Shown: positions 61,172 to 64,000 of the stretch, piece by piece
How positions within the stretch are numbered: position 1 is the first letter of the stretch
Layout of the letters: every line of letters begins with the position of its first letter
DNA from: Piezodorus guildinii
Taxonomy: Eukaryota > Arthropoda > Insecta > Hemiptera > Pentatomidae
Direction: 5' to 3'
Length of the DNA: 64,000 bases
Assembly: GCA_023052935.1 (NCBI GenBank)
Contig: CM041297.1
Location: forward strand, 4,516,280-4,580,279
Notes under the pieces: generated by a model
Told to the model about the DNA's origin: nothing
Databases searched by the model: none
The model's input: only the letters and a program-made list of their open reading frames with translations
Made by a program: the position numbers and the translations under genes

Positions 61172-62200
61172 TATCACATTATTATTATTATTATTATTAT
61201 TTCACGGCGCTATAACACGGTCACGGGTCTTGGCCTTCTCCAATCATCGTGGACTTGAGCTGATGCCATCCAGCTCCTCCAGCGTGCTGCGAGCGTTCGC
61301 CGCCACACCATTAGACCATCTCAACCTTGGTCTTCCTCTTCTTCTTGTCCCATGGATCGGCTGAGTGAGCAAGATTTTGGGCATTTCTCGATTTTCCATC
61401 CTGGCAATATGCCCTGCGTATCTTAGGCGTCTTAACTTCATAGCCCGAACCACATCACCTTCTCCAAAAGCATTTTAGAGGTCCTGATTTGTGCGCCGCT
61501 TCCACTCCTCTTCAACTTTCACTCTCCCAAAAATACGGTGGAGAACATTTCTTTAAAAAATTAGGAGTTCCTTCTCGGTCGTCCACACTCTGATCCATAG
61601 AGCAGTGCGGGACGCACCAATGTCTTATAGAGGTGAAGCTTCGCCTGCCTGGAGAGTATCCGCCTGGTTAGCTGCTTGCCTAACCCAAAGTAGCATTTGT
61701 TAGCTGCTATCATTCTTCTTCTCATCTCAATATCGGGGTTATAATCTTGGGTGACCACTGATCCCAGGTATGTGAACTCTGAGACCTTCTCAAACTTATG
61801 AACCCCGATAGTGACTGTCTCACCTAGTATTCGGATTTCTTCTGCTACCATATATTTTGTTTTGGACTCATTAACGTTCAGTCCAAGTCTGCTGGCAGGA
61901 CCCATCAGAGCCAGAAAGGCATCAATCAGCGTCCCACAATGTCAATGTCGTCTGCGTATGCGAACAGCTGGACAAGTCTAGTAAATATATTTCCTTCTCT
62001 TTCGCGTAAACCAGCGTCTCTTACAGCCTTCTCAAGTGCTAGATTGAACAGCAAACAGGCTAGTGCATCCCCTTGTCAGAGTGCTTTATCTGCACGAAAT
62101 TCCTTGGACCTGTCACCATTTACTCTCACCATACTTCTCACCTCCTTCATGGTATGCTTTGTCAAGCGTATAAGTTTCTCAGGTATAAGCACATACTAGA
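61172..62200 (-). pseudogene. RTE-type LINE reverse transcriptase, decayed
   Basis: ATT-type tail at 61172-61200. The minus strand, read from the right with several frame changes, gives KLIRLTKHTMKEVRSMVRVN, ALACLLFNLALEKAVRD, FAYADDIDIVGR (catalytic YADD), LGLNVNESKTKYMV, FEKVSEFTYLGSVVTQDYN, LYKTLVRPALLYGSE, a gap, MKLRRLRYAGHIARME and RRRGRPRLRW. It covers the palm to the C-terminus. The endonuclease is missing. Longer 5' reach than the other RTE fragments, but a different subfamily from 13860 and 22568. Confidence 0.85.
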
Positions 62201-62205
62201 ACTTT

Positions 62206-62320
62206 AGTGGAACAAAAAAAATCATATGGCCCTAAGTCCGATTAACAAAGGTTAGGGCGCAAAATCAAATTTTGAGTTCTTTGGTGTTATCGATGGTTTT
62301 CATCAGAAAAAAATAAAATA
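62206..62320 (+). repeat. Diverged direct repeat, unit 1
   Basis: GGAACAAAAAAAATCATATG, AGTCCGATTAACAAAGGTTA and TATCGATGGTTTTCATCA recur in diverged form about 470 bp downstream, split by a LINE. Confidence 0.45.
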
Positions 62321-62677
62321 TATCTACTTAATGTGGAAGCACAGAAAAACAAGTGGTACCAAATAAAATAAAATAAACTTTTCCAGAATGTTTAGAAGCC
62401 GGACTCTCAAAATAATAAAGTATGTGTCACACATCGTGATTAAGAATTTGTAATTTTAATTACAAGAATATTCGGACATTTCTCCTATTCGGATATAAGG
62501 ATTTCAGAAAAACGTTTTCATTTAATTAGATTTAAAATGGTTTTAAACCTGCATTCATTGGTCAACCTAGGATTCGAGGAGGAACGAATTAACAAAATTA
62601 ATCAAAAAGAAAATTTGCGCTTAATATGTGTCTTACAATTTTTAGTCATATTTTTGGGACCGATATTCAGACCTCAG
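62321..62677. other. Spacer of the diverged direct repeat
   Basis: No gene recognised. Probably part of the same repeat unit. Confidence 0.35.
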
Positions 62678-62724
62678 GAGGAACAAAAAAATTATATGAC
62701 ACATAGTCCGATAGCAAATGGTTC
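62678..62724 (+). repeat. Diverged direct repeat, unit 2, left part
   Basis: GGAACAAAAAAATTATATGA and AGTCCGATAGCAAATGGTTC. Continues after the LINE at about 63261-63325. Confidence 0.45.
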
Positions 62725-62852
62725 TATTTTTTTTTTTTTTTTTTTTTTTTATTGAGATATATTAAAATTTGTTTCTAAATGAACATTAGTAATAGTGATA
62801 TGACACCACATTCATATATACAGAAAACTATAATAAAGTCGAATTATATAAA

Positions 62853-62942
<90 letters not shown>

Positions 62943-63254
62943 AAAATACAAAACAACAACCCATAATTGAGATAAATACAAATAAATAAAATAAAGAAGT
63001 AAAAAATACATTAACATCATACACACAATGATTACTATATACAATATTTAAAATTTGCTAAAGGAACCCCAGACTGGGCCTTTTCCTGCACTTTTAGAGG
63101 GAAAAGCGGAGTTCAAGAGATCCCTGCGCCTCGCTCTAAGCCTCATCCCTGGTGTGAGCCAGTGGAAGTCTGAGGAAGGAAGCTGTATGGAATTGAAATT
63201 AACTGTTGGACAGGATTTGCGTCGAAGGGTGAAGGTGACGTGTGTGCATTTCCT
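62725..63254 (-). mobile_element. LINE-A-like 3' UTR joined to an RT scrap
   Basis: Poly(A) side at 62729-62750, UTR as at 41588-42145, then AGTGGAAGTCTGAGGAAGGA, and from about 63186 RT sequence matching LINE-A 18455-18515 (FTLRRKSCPTVNFNSIQL). The C-terminal 600 bp or so of ORF2 between these is missing. TGGTTC on both flanks (62719-62724, 63255-63260) is a likely short target duplication. Confidence 0.7.
62850..62940. repeat. (TA)n microsatellite inside the LINE UTR
   Basis: About 90 bp of TA with one TGTA interruption. Confidence 0.95.
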
Positions 63255-63325
63255 TGGTTCAAAATTAAAACAGGGAAATGAAATTTTTAGATTTTTGCCG
63301 TTATCCACGGTTATCATTGAACAAT

Positions 63326-64000
63326 AAAAAAAAAAATGTCATGATTAAGTCGAATTTTCGAAATTCCCACTATTCGTTTAATGTGTGTAAGTTATGTTGT
63401 AAGTTAAGTGAGACCCTGTGATGGATTCTGATATTAAAAAGCAACTAAAATACCACTTTAAGATAAGGGATTTCGGTAGAAACTGATCCATATGAGCACC
63501 TTAACTAATCTTTTTTTAGAATATGTAAACGTTATTGACCAAGTAAACATGATTTTTTAAATACAGGGATGTTTAAATTTAAATATTTAAAAACGCCACA
63601 AACTTATTTTTCAACCATATATTCTTTATTTGGAAACATTTAACCTCGTTTTTATAAAAAAATATTGAATTTAGTTATCTTGCGCAAATATCAGTAATGT
63701 AAAACCATCTTAATTACATAAAAAGGTTATTACTTACTATATTATTTAACATGCAACGTTATTATTATCATCTAAATAGTGAACACTCATGAATTAATAG
63801 CAAAGGTAGCTTTAGTTAATCCCTAAATCGCTAAGAGACTTGAACATAGTAAAGTCAATATCCAAATCTTTACAATCCCTACCTGAATAAGGAGGTAAGT
63901 TGTTAGCTGTAAGTTTAGGTTTGGCTACCTCAGGCAACATTTTAACTGACTAACTTTAGAATGGCCTTCGGCGGGATTGGGGTCTGCAAACATTGTTTCT
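63326..64000. other. No recognised feature
   Basis: AT-rich to the end of the window. No coding frame or family repeat is seen. Confidence 0.4.

Noticed and set aside
62779..63044. Open frames coding alternating Ile-Tyr repeats
   Set aside because: They are translations of (TA)n. The same applies to frames at 15875-16096 and 50554-50748.

Overview
This is a strongly AT-rich eukaryotic window with no bacterial-type gene organisation, no confirmed single-copy host gene, no rRNA and no functional tRNA. The mix of elements points to an invertebrate and most likely an arthropod: Jockey-clade and RTE-type LINEs, an R4/Dong-like LINE, mariner and pogo-type DNA transposons, Helitron ends, Penelope-like terminal repeats, several tRNA-derived SINEs, and long (TA)n tracts. 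I cannot name the species. Almost everything that can be read is transposable-element sequence. I name families locally: HER (hairpin-ended repeat), LINE-A, LINE-B and LINE-C (Jockey-like), SINE-A, SINE-B and SINE-C, and R-X (unknown).

Layout. 0-6 kb: a Penelope-like relic with perfect 110-bp inverted arms, two HERs, a SINE, a LINE 3' end, an hAT-like MITE, and three short coding-looking segments that could be host exons. 6-10.5 kb: two minisatellite patches, a deleted mariner, and a 408-bp tandem duplication that overlaps a truncated LINE. 10.5-16.9 kb: three HERs, a SINE-B split by an RTE fragment, and a second Penelope-like relic. 17-25.7 kb: the best preserved part. A nearly complete 4.2-kb Jockey element (LINE-A: Gag with zinc knuckles, then endonuclease-RT) sits inside a truncated LINE-B with a clean 10-bp target duplication. 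Next come an RTE fragment inside a SINE and a 2.2-kb LINE-C with a long open RT frame. 25.7-44.8 kb: a mosaic of SINE-A, HERs, a pogo-like transposon, LINE tails, a Helitron end and an R4/Dong-like LINE C-terminus. 45-64 kb: two copies of R-X, huge (TA)n arrays, another HER, a Helitron helicase remnant, an open LINE-B RT fragment, a second mariner with the same internal deletion as the first, a three-level nest at 57.8-59.7 kb, a decayed RTE, and a last LINE tail.

How the pieces relate. Many insertions can be dated relative to one another because target-site duplications are visible at 17511/21739, 22034/22174, 22553/23300, 23403/25645, 13847/14488, 35428/35711, 41645/41951, 52378/53367 and 58023/59590. 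The LINEs supply the enzymes that could mobilise the SINEs. The HER family is the dominant unexplained component: at least 16 copies or fragments, 740-910 bp when complete, with one end a long perfect palindrome and the other a conserved subterminal inverted copy of the same 12-mer. It is the best candidate here for something undescribed.
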